A stretch of 64,000 nt of DNA from Lonepinella koalarum (GTDB lineage Bacteria; Pseudomonadota; Gammaproteobacteria; Enterobacterales; Pasteurellaceae): assembly GCF_004565475.1 (NCBI RefSeq), contig NZ_SRHX01000003.1, positions 1-64,000 on the forward strand, read 5' to 3'. The notes under the pieces were generated by a model. That model saw only the letters and a list, made by a program, of their open reading frames with translations. It was not told where the DNA came from and did no database searches. Each line of letters starts with the position of its first letter. Position 1 is the first letter of the stretch. The translations under genes and the position numbers were made by a program. Positions 1 to 7,959 of this stretch are shown one piece after another.

Positions 1-42
1 GCACGGCACTGCCGTCTGAAACCTGTCATCTGAACCCTGATT

Positions 43-158
43 TCTGATGGTCATAATGCAGTAGCGCCACCTGATTCCATGCCGAACTCAGAAGTGAAAT
101 GCTGTGATGCCGATGGTAGTGTTGGGTTTCCCAATGTGAGAGTAGGTCACCATCAGGT
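43..158 (+). rRNA. rrf: 5S ribosomal RNA
   Basis: The terminal helix pairs CTGATGG at 44-50 with CCATCAG at 150-156. Between them are the conserved 5S blocks CCATGCCGAACTCAGAAGTG and GATGGTAGTGT. Length is about 116 nt, normal for 5S. The 42 bases before it would be the 23S-5S spacer, so this is the 3' end of an rRNA operon whose larger genes lie outside the window. Exact ends are uncertain by a few bases. Confidence 0.95.
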
Positions 159-173
159 TTTTAATTTAAAGCG

Positions 174-210
174 AACCCCAGTTACGATTGTGACTGGGGT
201 TTTGTCTTTT
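174..210 (+). terminator. Rho-independent terminator of the rRNA operon
   Basis: AACCCCAGT (174-182) pairs perfectly with ACTGGGGTT (193-201) around a 10-nt loop and is followed by a T-rich tail. It lies 15 nt after 5S, as expected for the operon end. Confidence 0.9.
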
Positions 211-256
211 TATATTTCCTTCAACATCTTCAAAAAATAGGTTGCACGAACAAGAT

Positions 257-350
257 GAGTAGGGGCGTATTGCATACGCCCATGCTTGATATATTTTTCT
301 CAAATCATGGAAGTATCACGTTCTAGGGCGTATGCAATACGCCCCTACAG
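257..350. repeat. Inverted-repeat element, copy 1 of 4 (GGCGTATTGCATACGCC arms)
   Basis: The arms at 259-281 and 326-348 are perfect reverse complements, containing GGCGTATTGCATACGCC, and flank a 44-nt AT-rich centre. Each arm is itself partly palindromic. Copies with the same arms but different centres occur at 38489-38582, 50546-50639 and 52727-52820. No ORF is present, so it looks like a small non-coding dispersed repeat (MITE/REP-like). Confidence 0.85.
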
Positions 351-431
351 AAGCCTAAAAAATAATCTATTTTCAAAGGAGTATACTCCTTTACCTATCC
401 TGTAGTCACTTGATATACAAGCAAAAAATAC

Positions 432-460
432 TTGCATAGGATTATGATTGTCTATATAAT
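432..460 (+). promoter_or_regulatory. Predicted sigma-70 promoter of the glycosyltransferase gene
   Basis: TTGCAT at 432-437 is followed by exactly 17 nt and then a consensus TATAAT at 455-460. Transcription would start near 467, upstream of the ATG at 496 but downstream of the TTG (432) and ATG (444) that are presently in frame with the enzyme. Prediction only. Confidence 0.5.
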
Positions 461-1280
461 ATACAATAATTCTTATTATATAGGTAAGCATAATTATGAC
501 AACCAGCAACCAGCAACCAGCAACCAGCAACCAGCAACCAGCAACCAGCAACCAGCAACCAGCAACCAGCAACCAGCAACCAGCAACCAGCAACCAGCAA
601 CCAGCAACCAGCAACCAGCCATATTTGTCATTAGTCTAAAAAATTCCAGTCGCAGAAATATTATTGCTCAACGTTTTAATTACTTTAATATCCCCTTTCA
701 ATTTATCGACGCCGTTTATGGTAACTCCTTGAGTGAAGAAGAACTTTCGCTGGTTGATTATGAATTTTATCCTAAAAAATATAACGCCAACAAACCACTC
801 ACCCTAGGTGAAATTGGTTGTGCCATGAGCCATATTAAGGTTTATCAGCATATGGTTAAAAAAAATATTGAACAAGCCATTATCTTTGAAGATGATATTA
901 TTATTCATCATGAATTTAACAAAATCATCACTGATGTATTAAAAAAAGTGCCTGATAGACGTGAAATTATTTTTCTTGATCATGGCAAGGCGAAATCCCA
1001 TTTATTTAAACGTAATCTCCATGAAAATTATAAATTAGTGCGTTATCGTAGCCCTTCAAAAAATTCTAAACGTTGTATTATTATGGCAGATGCCTATTTA
1101 CTTACTCTCAACGGTGCAAAGAAATTATTAAATCTTGCCTATCCCATTAGAATGCCCGCGGATTATCTAACGGGGTTATTACAATTAAATAAACTTAATG
1201 CTTATGGTGTTGAGCCACCTTGTATTATGCGACAATCTTTACCCTCTGAAATCGATCAAATTGGAGATAGATATGATTAG
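444..1280 (+). CDS. Phase-variable family-25 glycosyltransferase (LPS/LOS sugar transferase)
   Basis: The enzyme domain starts at about 621 (IFVISLKNSSRR). It shows the family-25 features GEIGCAMSHI and FEDDII, the acidic motif expected to bind nucleotide-sugar and metal. In Haemophilus, GT25 enzymes add sugars to lipooligosaccharide at the cytoplasmic face of the inner membrane. The 5' end holds 17 copies of CAACCAG, read as repeats of NQQPATS. Because 7 is not a multiple of 3, gain or loss of one copy shifts the frame. With 17 copies the in-frame starts are TTG 432 or ATG 444, both with poor ribosome sites and inside the predicted promoter. ATG 496, with an AGGTAAG just upstream, is out of frame and reaches a stop at 637. 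I list ATG 444 as the present open frame, but the biological start is probably 496 and the gene may be OFF in this sequence. The sugar added cannot be told. Confidence 0.8.
   Translation: MIVYIIYNNSYYIGKHNYDNQQPATSNQQPATSNQQPATSNQQPATSNQQPATSNQQPAIFVISLKNSSRRNIIAQRFNYFNIPFQFIDAVYGNSLSEEELSLVDYEFYPKKYNANKPLTLGEIGCAMSHIKVYQHMVKKNIEQAIIFEDDIIIHHEFNKIITDVLKKVPDRREIIFLDHGKAKSHLFKRNLHENYKLVRYRSPSKNSKRCIIMADAYLLTLNGAKKLLNLAYPIRMPADYLTGLLQLNKLNAYGVEPPCIMRQSLPSEIDQIGDRYD
500..618 (+). repeat. Heptanucleotide tandem repeat (CAACCAG)17, phase-variation tract
   Basis: There are 17 perfect head-to-tail copies of CAACCAG, 119 bp, inside the 5' end of the glycosyltransferase gene. Slipped-strand change by one unit changes the reading frame. 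Tetranucleotide tracts are the usual form in Haemophilus LOS genes; a 7-bp unit is less common. Confidence 0.97.
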
Positions 1281-1291
1281 GATTAAATTTG

Positions 1292-1317
1292 GGCAGACGC
1301 ATCGGGTCTGCCTCTTA
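1292..1317 (+). terminator. Terminator after the glycosyltransferase gene
   Basis: GGCAGAC (1292-1298) pairs with GTCTGCC (1306-1312), followed by a short T-containing tail. It lies 12 nt after the stop codon. The tail is weak. Confidence 0.55.
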
Positions 1318-1395
1318 ATCTAAATTATACCCTTTTGCTATTTCCCCCAAACTGCGCTAAAATCAACCGCACTTTTCATCAATATATTAGAACCT

Positions 1396-2067
1396 ATGCT
1401 ACTGTCCATTCTTTACATCATTGGGATCACTGCCGAAGCCATTACGGGGGCGTTGGCAGCCGGGCGGGAGAAAATGGATATTTTTGGGGTGATTATTATT
1501 GCATCCATGACGGCTATTGGTGGTGGTTCAGTGCGGGATGTCTTATTGGGGCATTATCCATTGGGTTGGGTGAAACATCCTGAATATTTTATTATTGTTG
1601 CCACGGCTGCGGTGTTGACGGTGTTTATTGCTCCCTTTATTAATCATTTCATGCGATATTTCCGTACAATCTTTTTAGTGTTAGACGCTGTGGGATTAAT
1701 TGTGTTTTCCATTATCGGAGCGCAAGTCGCTTTAGATATGGGGCATGGTTATACTATTGCGATTATCGCAGCAATTATTACTGGTGCATTTGGCGGTGTT
1801 TTGCGTGATTTGCTGTGTAACCGTATCCCACTAGTATTCCAAAAAGAACTTTATGCTAGCGTTGCTTTATTGGCGATCTGTATTTATATCGGATTGCACG
1901 AGCTTGGTATTCAGCACGATCTTGTGGTGATAATAACCTTACTTAGTGGCTTTATTATCCGCTTGTTGGCGATTCGTTTTGAATGGGGACTACCTGTGTT
2001 TGATTATCAAGAACAGGAAATTGAGAAAAAAACGGACATTGATCATTTGCCTAAAAAACGTCAATAA
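1396..2067 (+). CDS. TRIC-type cation channel family membrane protein (UPF0126, YicG-like)
   Basis: The 223-aa protein has about seven membrane segments built as two similar halves. Each half carries a glycine-rich GG-V-RD motif ([10 protein letters not shown] near residue 43, GGVLRDLL near residue 130), the signature of the bacterial TRIC/UPF0126 family. Family members form trimeric cation channels in the inner membrane; the physiological role in bacteria is unclear. The C-terminus is charged and cytoplasmic-looking. It ends 8 nt before rimI, so the two may be co-transcribed. A DNA uptake sequence lies just upstream (about 1369). Confidence 0.85.
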   Translation: MLLSILYIIGITAEAITGALAAGREKMDIFGVIIIASMTAIGGGSVRDVLLGHYPLGWVKHPEYFIIVATAAVLTVFIAPFINHFMRYFRTIFLVLDAVGLIVFSIIGAQVALDMGHGYTIAIIAAIITGAFGGVLRDLLCNRIPLVFQKELYASVALLAICIYIGLHELGIQHDLVVIITLLSGFIIRLLAIRFEWGLPVFDYQEQEIEKKTDIDHLPKKRQ

Positions 2068-2075
2068 GGAACGTT

Positions 2076-2528
2076 ATGGATATTCAAATTGAATTTATTG
2101 TACCGCAGGATTTTGATCGTCTATTTACAATTGAACAAGAGGCACATCTTATACCTTGGTCATTAGGGACGTTAACAAATAATCAGGGCGAGCGTTATCA
2201 TAATCTAAAGATTTTACTCAATCATCAAATTGTTGGCTTTGCCATTAGCCAAATTGTGCTTGATGAAGCGACGTTGTTTAATATTGCTATTGATCCTAAA
2301 TTTCAGGGAAAAAAACTCGGTTCTATCTTGCTTAATCATTTACTTCAACAGTTACAGCAAAAAGGCATAAAAACACTGTGGTTAGAAGTACGCGAAAGCA
2401 ATCAAAAAGCCCAAAAATTATATGAACAATGTGGCTTTAATACCGTTTGTGTGCGTAAAAATTATTACCCTACTCTTGATGGAAAACGTGAAAATGCTAT
2501 TGTAATGGCAGCTTATCTCGCTTTTTGA
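2076..2528 (+). CDS. rimI: Ribosomal protein bS18 alanine N-acetyltransferase RimI
   Basis: The 150-aa protein is a single GNAT domain. It has the acetyl-CoA motif around residue 68-80 (AIDPKFQGKKLGSILL, the Q/R-x-x-G-x-G/A region) and the typical RimI end, VRESNQKAQKLYEQCGF followed by RKNYY. It acetylates the N-terminal alanine of ribosomal protein S18. The start has a good ribosome site (AAGGAA, about 5 nt before ATG). It closely follows the TRIC-type gene. Confidence 0.92.
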   Translation: MDIQIEFIVPQDFDRLFTIEQEAHLIPWSLGTLTNNQGERYHNLKILLNHQIVGFAISQIVLDEATLFNIAIDPKFQGKKLGSILLNHLLQQLQQKGIKTLWLEVRESNQKAQKLYEQCGFNTVCVRKNYYPTLDGKRENAIVMAAYLAF

Positions 2529-2588
2529 TTTGGCTTGATAAAGTCAGTATAATCACAGAATGAAAAATTAACTGATCTGAAACATAAT

Positions 2589-3398
2589 ATGTCTGAAGAA
2601 ACCACCTTAAAACAAACCGCACTTTTATCATCTATTCCAGTATTATTGCCGGTAATTATTGAGTGTTACGCTATATTCTTACAACAGCAAGTTGAGATAA
2701 CTTATTTTTCATGCGCTTTTTTAACAGCGCAATTACTTTGCCTTGTGGTTTTTATAAAAGGGGAAATCTGTCCCGGACAACGTGGGCGTTTAATGGCTAG
2801 CCAAAGTTTGTTTGCGATTTATTGGTTATGTTCAGGTATTATTGGTTTATTTGGCACGCATCAAGTTGCAATATTAGCTATGTCAGCTTGTGGGTTAATC
2901 ATGACAATTGTGGCGTTAAAGCAACCTAAAGAAGATGAAACGTTACGTAATAAACGTCTATTTGGGGGGATTATTATAGGGCTGAGCGGCGTTGCTATAT
3001 ATCTATGGTTAATTTTTACTCAACCCATATCTAACGCTATTATTTATAGCCCACTCGCTCAACTGTTCATTGGTGTGATATTAGCAAATTTTGCTTTGCT
3101 GATTTCTCGTAACCGCTTGCAAGCGTTTATTGCGTTATTACCCTTTGCGATGTCAGTCTTGTTATTGTTGAATATCATTAGCGTGTTAATTTTTATGTCC
3201 ATTACTACCAGCCAAAGTGCGGTGCTTTTTACAAATTATTTTGCTCTTTTGGTTTATTTTATTTCCCATTTGGTTTTAATGGCTATTTTAGCGCTGCATA
3301 TTATTAGAAAAATAAAATTGCGTTACCAAACCCTAGTTGTTTTATTGTTTATCGCCTTATTTTTACCCATTTGGTCTATTTTTTCTTACGTTAGCTAA
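2589..3398 (+). CDS. Unrecognised polytopic inner-membrane protein
   Basis: The 269-aa protein is very hydrophobic, with about eight predicted membrane segments and a short charged loop (KQPKEDETLRNKR, about residues 117-130). No signal peptide or catalytic motif is visible and I do not recognise the family. It ends 5 nt before the ydbH-like gene, so it is probably the first gene of an operon with ydbH and ynbE. A role next to the outer-membrane lipid-homeostasis pair is possible but inferred from position only. Confidence 0.7.
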   Translation: MSEETTLKQTALLSSIPVLLPVIIECYAIFLQQQVEITYFSCAFLTAQLLCLVVFIKGEICPGQRGRLMASQSLFAIYWLCSGIIGLFGTHQVAILAMSACGLIMTIVALKQPKEDETLRNKRLFGGIIIGLSGVAIYLWLIFTQPISNAIIYSPLAQLFIGVILANFALLISRNRLQAFIALLPFAMSVLLLLNIISVLIFMSITTSQSAVLFTNYFALLVYFISHLVLMAILALHIIRKIKLRYQTLVVLLFIALFLPIWSIFSYVS

Positions 3399-3403
3399 TC
3401 TAT

Positions 3404-6133
3404 ATGGTTAAGAAATTTCTTGCTTTCTCATTATTACTGTTTATCAGTATGTTAGGGATTGTGACCATATTAATTATTTCACCCCATCATATTGAGCGAT
3501 TGGTGAATTATTTTTTAGGACAAGAAATTTCCGTTCAAATTGCCGAAAACACACAAGTTTCAACGACAGAGGTGAATTTGAGTTCATTGCTTGTGAAGCT
3601 CAATCAACCGTCTTCTTGTGCTTTAGTGCAACTAGAAAATGTACAGGCTCAATGGTGGTATTCCCGATCTTTGCGCGCAGACAAAGCGATTGTGGATTAT
3701 GCTTGTCTTATGCAATTATCTACATCTGATGAAACACCAAAAAGTCAGCTAAATTTAACCGCGCTTTTGGCTAATGTGCCAAACATGGAGCTAGACATTG
3801 CGGATTTACAAGTCATTAATACAGACAGCATAACAGCTGCAGCTGTGCAGCAATTATTACAAAGTCAGTTATCGGCAAAATTGATTTATCAAGATCAGCA
3901 AATTAGCTTGCAAGCGAACGGTAAAGAGGGCAATCAGGATCTTGTTAAACTGAATGCCATATTAAAAAATCAGCAATTAACTGGCGATTTAACCTATCAA
4001 CCCGAAGCTGAACAGCAACATCAATTAAATTTTCAGCTAGCCTTAGCACAACATATATTAGATTTGCCAACACAGGGAAAACTAGATTTACATTGGCAGC
4101 GTGATGATTTACCGATAAGACAAGCAGATTTAACTTTTCAATGGCAAGATCAACAAGGTACATTGAGTTTGCAGGATCTTGAGCATCAACAACAGATTTT
4201 AAATGTACCGTTTAAATTTGAGCAAAATCAACTACAAATTGAACAAAGTCGTTTTTATTGGGATATTGATGCATTACAGCAACCTTTGCAAGGGGTGTTA
4301 AATTTAACCTTGCGAAAACCTACTGAAAATTGGTTGCCACTTGATATAGATATGCGTTTGAGTCTGTTTTCTGCGGGGGAAGCGGGTAAAGGTAATATCG
4401 TGATTTATGGTACCAATGGTTCCATTACCAAAGAAAAAATAAATATACCATTGGAAGCACATGGTAACATTAAATATGATCAATCTATTGCTTATGTCGA
4501 TGCGGTGTTTGATGTACGCGGTGATGAAAATGATTTGTTTGCCTTATTTAAAGAAAAATCCACCTTACGTGTGAATTGGAAAGAACCGAATGCTAATATG
4601 AATGTGCGACTACCATTAGCTGATGCGGTTATTGGAAAATATGGGGTTGGCGGACGTTTACAGGCATTTTTACAAGGAGATACCGCTCAATTTTCCGATA
4701 TTGATTTACATTTAGATGGTGAAGCAAATCAATTTGTGGCGGGGGTAACATCTTTATTTTCCTTGCGAACGCGTGATTTTCAACGTAATGGTGTCACCTT
4801 AAAAGGGCGCGATACTAACTGGTGGAAATGGAATTTTAAAGGAAAAGCTACGGTTAAAGCCTTAAAAAGTACCCTTAAGGTCAACGGAAAAGGTGCATGG
4901 CAATCCGATAAAGTGGAGATTCATCAGTTGAATGCAAATATAGCACAATTCCATCGGTCGGGTATGTATGTACCGAAAATTGACCTTGGACTAAAAGAAA
5001 TCATTCGGTGGGATTATGAAGAAAAGCAACTACAAGGATTGTTGCAAGCTAAAATCCCTGAAGTTCGTTTAGATTATGGTGGACATTTTGTACAGCCTAT
5101 TTTGAATCTTGCTATTAATGGGACGGATATTAAAGATGTGAATTTGGCTGGGGATATGACAGCCGGTGGATTAGGACCAATAAAATTATTCGCCCATTAT
5201 CGTCATGACGAATTAGTCGGTCGCATTTATTGGTTGGAACAATCTGCTAAGGTATTCCAACCATTGTTTCCACACCATTGGGAATGGGCGATTATTAATG
5301 GTACGATTAAAGGACAAACATCTTTTGATGTCAGTTTGGAACGTGGTTTACAAATGGGGGGACACTTTTCTATTCGACAAGGAGAAATTGCTTTTCCAGA
5401 TGGTGAATTGAAAGGTATTGAATTTGCCCTACCTTATCGCTATATCAATGGCACCGTTGAGCTGGTGAAAAATCCAGTTCAAGTCTCGGTAAAGCATTTA
5501 AAATCTGGCGTATTGGTGGCAGAAAATTTACGTGTAAAAGTACAAGGTTATTACCCTTATACTAAAAAGCGACCTTTGACCTTAAGCGAACTTAAATTAG
5601 ATTTGTTGGGGGGGGATGTGAGCATTAATAAATTTGCCTTACCACAACAGAAAATCGCCAATGTGCAATTACATAATATTGACTTATCTCAGGCGTTAGC
5701 CATGGCAGAATATACGCAAGTCGGTTTAACAGGGCGAGTGAATGCCATTTTCCCATTCTGGTTGGAAAATGCCCGTTGTATTATTTGTCATGGTAAAATT
5801 ACTAAAACTGAGCATCAAGATGTGAATTTAAAATTGGGTTCGGAATTGATCAAAGGGTTAAAATCAGGCGGACTTACCGAAGGGATTTTGGCAGATGTAG
5901 TCAGTGAAATGAATTTGCAAAATTTAACTGCCACGGTGAATCTTGAGCCAAATGGATTGTTAATATTATCTTCCCATATAATGGGGTATAATCCAACCAA
6001 GAAGCATAAAAATCCAATTACGTTGAATTATAATCATCAAGAAAATGTGTATGAATTATGGGATATGCTTAACTATGGTTCAGCATTTGAACAGAATTTG
6101 AAATATGACTTTTATCAAAAACTGACAAAATGA
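3404..6133 (+). CDS. ydbH: YdbH-like AsmA-superfamily envelope-spanning protein
   Basis: The 909-aa protein has one N-terminal membrane anchor (residues 5-25) followed by a long beta-rich, repetitive periplasmic region, as in AsmA-like proteins (YdbH, TamB, YhdP). The C-terminal part, including the segment near LARCIICHGKIT-type cysteines and the glycine-rich GLKSGGLTEG, resembles YdbH. In E. coli YdbH pairs with the lipoprotein YnbE to bridge the inner and outer membranes and support phospholipid homeostasis. Here the next gene is a ynbE-like lipoprotein overlapping by 4 nt (ATGA), which supports the assignment. No ydbL follows. The family call rests on architecture and neighbourhood. Confidence 0.82.
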   Translation: MVKKFLAFSLLLFISMLGIVTILIISPHHIERLVNYFLGQEISVQIAENTQVSTTEVNLSSLLVKLNQPSSCALVQLENVQAQWWYSRSLRADKAIVDYACLMQLSTSDETPKSQLNLTALLANVPNMELDIADLQVINTDSITAAAVQQLLQSQLSAKLIYQDQQISLQANGKEGNQDLVKLNAILKNQQLTGDLTYQPEAEQQHQLNFQLALAQHILDLPTQGKLDLHWQRDDLPIRQADLTFQWQDQQGTLSLQDLEHQQQILNVPFKFEQNQLQIEQSRFYWDIDALQQPLQGVLNLTLRKPTENWLPLDIDMRLSLFSAGEAGKGNIVIYGTNGSITKEKINIPLEAHGNIKYDQSIAYVDAVFDVRGDENDLFALFKEKSTLRVNWKEPNANMNVRLPLADAVIGKYGVGGRLQAFLQGDTAQFSDIDLHLDGEANQFVAGVTSLFSLRTRDFQRNGVTLKGRDTNWWKWNFKGKATVKALKSTLKVNGKGAWQSDKVEIHQLNANIAQFHRSGMYVPKIDLGLKEIIRWDYEEKQLQGLLQAKIPEVRLDYGGHFVQPILNLAINGTDIKDVNLAGDMTAGGLGPIKLFAHYRHDELVGRIYWLEQSAKVFQPLFPHHWEWAIINGTIKGQTSFDVSLERGLQMGGHFSIRQGEIAFPDGELKGIEFALPYRYINGTVELVKNPVQVSVKHLKSGVLVAENLRVKVQGYYPYTKKRPLTLSELKLDLLGGDVSINKFALPQQKIANVQLHNIDLSQALAMAEYTQVGLTGRVNAIFPFWLENARCIICHGKITKTEHQDVNLKLGSELIKGLKSGGLTEGILADVVSEMNLQNLTATVNLEPNGLLILSSHIMGYNPTKKHKNPITLNYNHQENVYELWDMLNYGSAFEQNLKYDFYQKLTK

Positions 6134-6315
6134 GAAAAATAATTAAATTTACACCGCAGTTTATGCTAATTGCCTTATTGGGGCTCACCGCTTGTACGCC
6201 AACCGTGCAGCTAGAAACGCCGAAAGAAGGGATCACGATCAATATGAATGTGGTAGTCGATCACAAAATTAATGTAGAAATGGACGATAAAACCAAACAA
6301 GTGTTGGAAAAATAA
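6130..6315 (+). CDS. ynbE: YnbE-like small outer-membrane lipoprotein
   Basis: This 61-aa lipoprotein has a signal peptide ending in the lipobox LTAC. The mature part is about 40 residues, with the family-typical PTVQLETPKEGITINMNV and a tail rich in V-x-V and KI. In E. coli YnbE multimerises and joins the C-terminus of YdbH to reach the outer membrane. The start overlaps the ydbH stop by 4 nt, so translation is likely coupled. Confidence 0.85.
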   Translation: MRKIIKFTPQFMLIALLGLTACTPTVQLETPKEGITINMNVVVDHKINVEMDDKTKQVLEK

Positions 6316-6371
6316 GCCCTATTGATGGCAAAATTTTGTTAAACTAAGGGGAAATTTACAAGGAAATTATT

Positions 6372-6827
6372 ATGCATTGTCCATTTTGTTCCGCCGAAGA
6401 AACCAAAGTCATAGATAGCCGTTTGGTTGCCGAAGGTTATCAAGTTCGTCGCCGTCGTGAATGTACGCAATGTCACGAGCGTTTTACGACCTTTGAAAGT
6501 GCTGAATTGATCGTCCCTAGAGTCATCAAGACCGATGGTTCTCGAGAGCCTTTTGATGAACGTAAACTCCGCTATAGTATTCAACATGCCGTTGGTAAGC
6601 GTCCTGTTAGCGAAGATGATATTGAAAAAGCAGTAAGTCATATTATTCACCAACTACAAGCCACAGGTGAGCGTGAGGTAGCTAGTAAATTAGTGGGAAA
6701 TTTAGTGATGGATGAATTAAAGCAGCTTGATAAAGTCGCCTATATTCGTTTTGCATCAGTCTATTTGAGTTTTGAAGATATTAACGAATTTTCCAAGGAA
6801 ATTGATAAAATCAAGGATTTAGCCTAA
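6372..6827 (+). CDS. nrdR: Transcriptional repressor NrdR
   Basis: The 151-aa protein starts with a zinc ribbon (CPFC at residues 3-6, CTQCHERF near 31-38) and continues with an ATP-cone domain ([16 protein letters not shown]). NrdR represses ribonucleotide reductase genes in response to ATP/dATP. Its length matches the family. The start has AAGGAAAT upstream. The stop overlaps the ribD start (TAATG), a common nrdR-ribD arrangement. Confidence 0.97.
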   Translation: MHCPFCSAEETKVIDSRLVAEGYQVRRRRECTQCHERFTTFESAELIVPRVIKTDGSREPFDERKLRYSIQHAVGKRPVSEDDIEKAVSHIIHQLQATGEREVASKLVGNLVMDELKQLDKVAYIRFASVYLSFEDINEFSKEIDKIKDLA

Positions 6828-7948
6828 TGACATTTAGCCCACAAGATCAAGAATTTATGCAACTGGCGTTAGATTTAGCGGCACGGGGACGTTTTACCAC
6901 ATCACCCAATCCGTCGGTAGGTTGCGTATTAGTGAAACAAGGACAAATTATTGGACAAGGTTTTCATTTTAAAGCGGGCGAACCCCACGCTGAAGTAATG
7001 GCGTTACGTCAAGCCGGTGTGCAAGCCAAAGACGCCACTGCTTATGTCACATTGGAGCCTTGTTCCCATTATGGTCGTACGCCGCCTTGTGCTAAAGGAC
7101 TCATTGACGCTGGTGTGAGTAAAGTGATTGCGGCGATGTTGGATCCTAATCCACAAGTAGCAGGACGTGGTTTGCAAATGTTGCAGGATGCAGGCATTGA
7201 AACTGCGGTGGGATTATTGCAAGAAAAAGCGGAAGTGCTGAATAAGGGCTTTTTACACCGAATGCGAACAGGTCTGCCTTTTGTACAGTTAAAACTGGCA
7301 ATGAGTTTAGATGGTCGTACCGCCATGGCGAATGGTGACAGCAAATGGATTACGGGTGAATTAGCTCGATCCGATGTACAACAAGAACGGGCCAAAGCAT
7401 CCGCTATTTTATCAACATCAGCCACTGTTTTAGCCGATGATCCTAGTTTAAATGTACGTTGGCAACAGTTACCCGCTGATATTCAGCAGCAATATGCCAT
7501 TGAAAATCTACGTCAACCGATTCGTATTATTTTGGATTGCCAACATCGAGTTTTACCAACCCATCAACTTTTTAAGACCGATTCACCGGTTTGGTTAGTG
7601 AGTGATAAAGTACGTGATTTATCGGATTATCCTGATTTTTGCCAGCACATTCAGTTAAAAACCATCGAAAATCAGACCGCACTTTTTACCTTAATGCAAG
7701 AACTGGCAAAGCGCCAAGTTAATAATCTGTGGGTGGAGAGTGGTGCGACTTTAGCCGGTACATTAATTGAACAGAAGTTAGTCAATGAATTGATTGTTTA
7801 TATTGCTCCTAAATTATTAGGTGATCAGGCTAAGGGGTTGTGTAAGTTACCTAATCTGCATCAACTCTCGCAAGCTCCACAATGGCAATTACAATCTGTT
7901 GAACAACTCGGTGATGATCTCAAAGCCATTTACCGTAGAAAAGCATAG
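6827..7948 (+). CDS. ribD: Bifunctional riboflavin biosynthesis deaminase/reductase RibD
   Basis: The 373-aa protein joins an N-terminal cytidine-deaminase-like domain to a C-terminal reductase domain. Zinc and catalytic residues are visible as H54-A-E56 and C79 / C88 in PCSHYGRTPPC. The reductase part begins with the conserved FVQLKLAMSLDGRTAM near residue 147. It deaminates the pyrimidine made from GTP and reduces its ribose in riboflavin synthesis. It is coupled to nrdR and precedes degS by 11 nt. Confidence 0.96.
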   Translation: MTFSPQDQEFMQLALDLAARGRFTTSPNPSVGCVLVKQGQIIGQGFHFKAGEPHAEVMALRQAGVQAKDATAYVTLEPCSHYGRTPPCAKGLIDAGVSKVIAAMLDPNPQVAGRGLQMLQDAGIETAVGLLQEKAEVLNKGFLHRMRTGLPFVQLKLAMSLDGRTAMANGDSKWITGELARSDVQQERAKASAILSTSATVLADDPSLNVRWQQLPADIQQQYAIENLRQPIRIILDCQHRVLPTHQLFKTDSPVWLVSDKVRDLSDYPDFCQHIQLKTIENQTALFTLMQELAKRQVNNLWVESGATLAGTLIEQKLVNELIVYIAPKLLGDQAKGLCKLPNLHQLSQAPQWQLQSVEQLGDDLKAIYRRKA

Positions 7949-7959
7949 GAAAAGCAATC

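Noticed and set aside
345..614. Minus-strand ORF with repeated LVAGCWL residues
   Set aside because: It is only the reverse reading of the CAACCAG tract, with no start context or family resemblance.
500..618. Possible CRISPR array
   Set aside because: The 7-bp units are directly adjacent with no spacers; it is a simple tandem repeat inside a gene.
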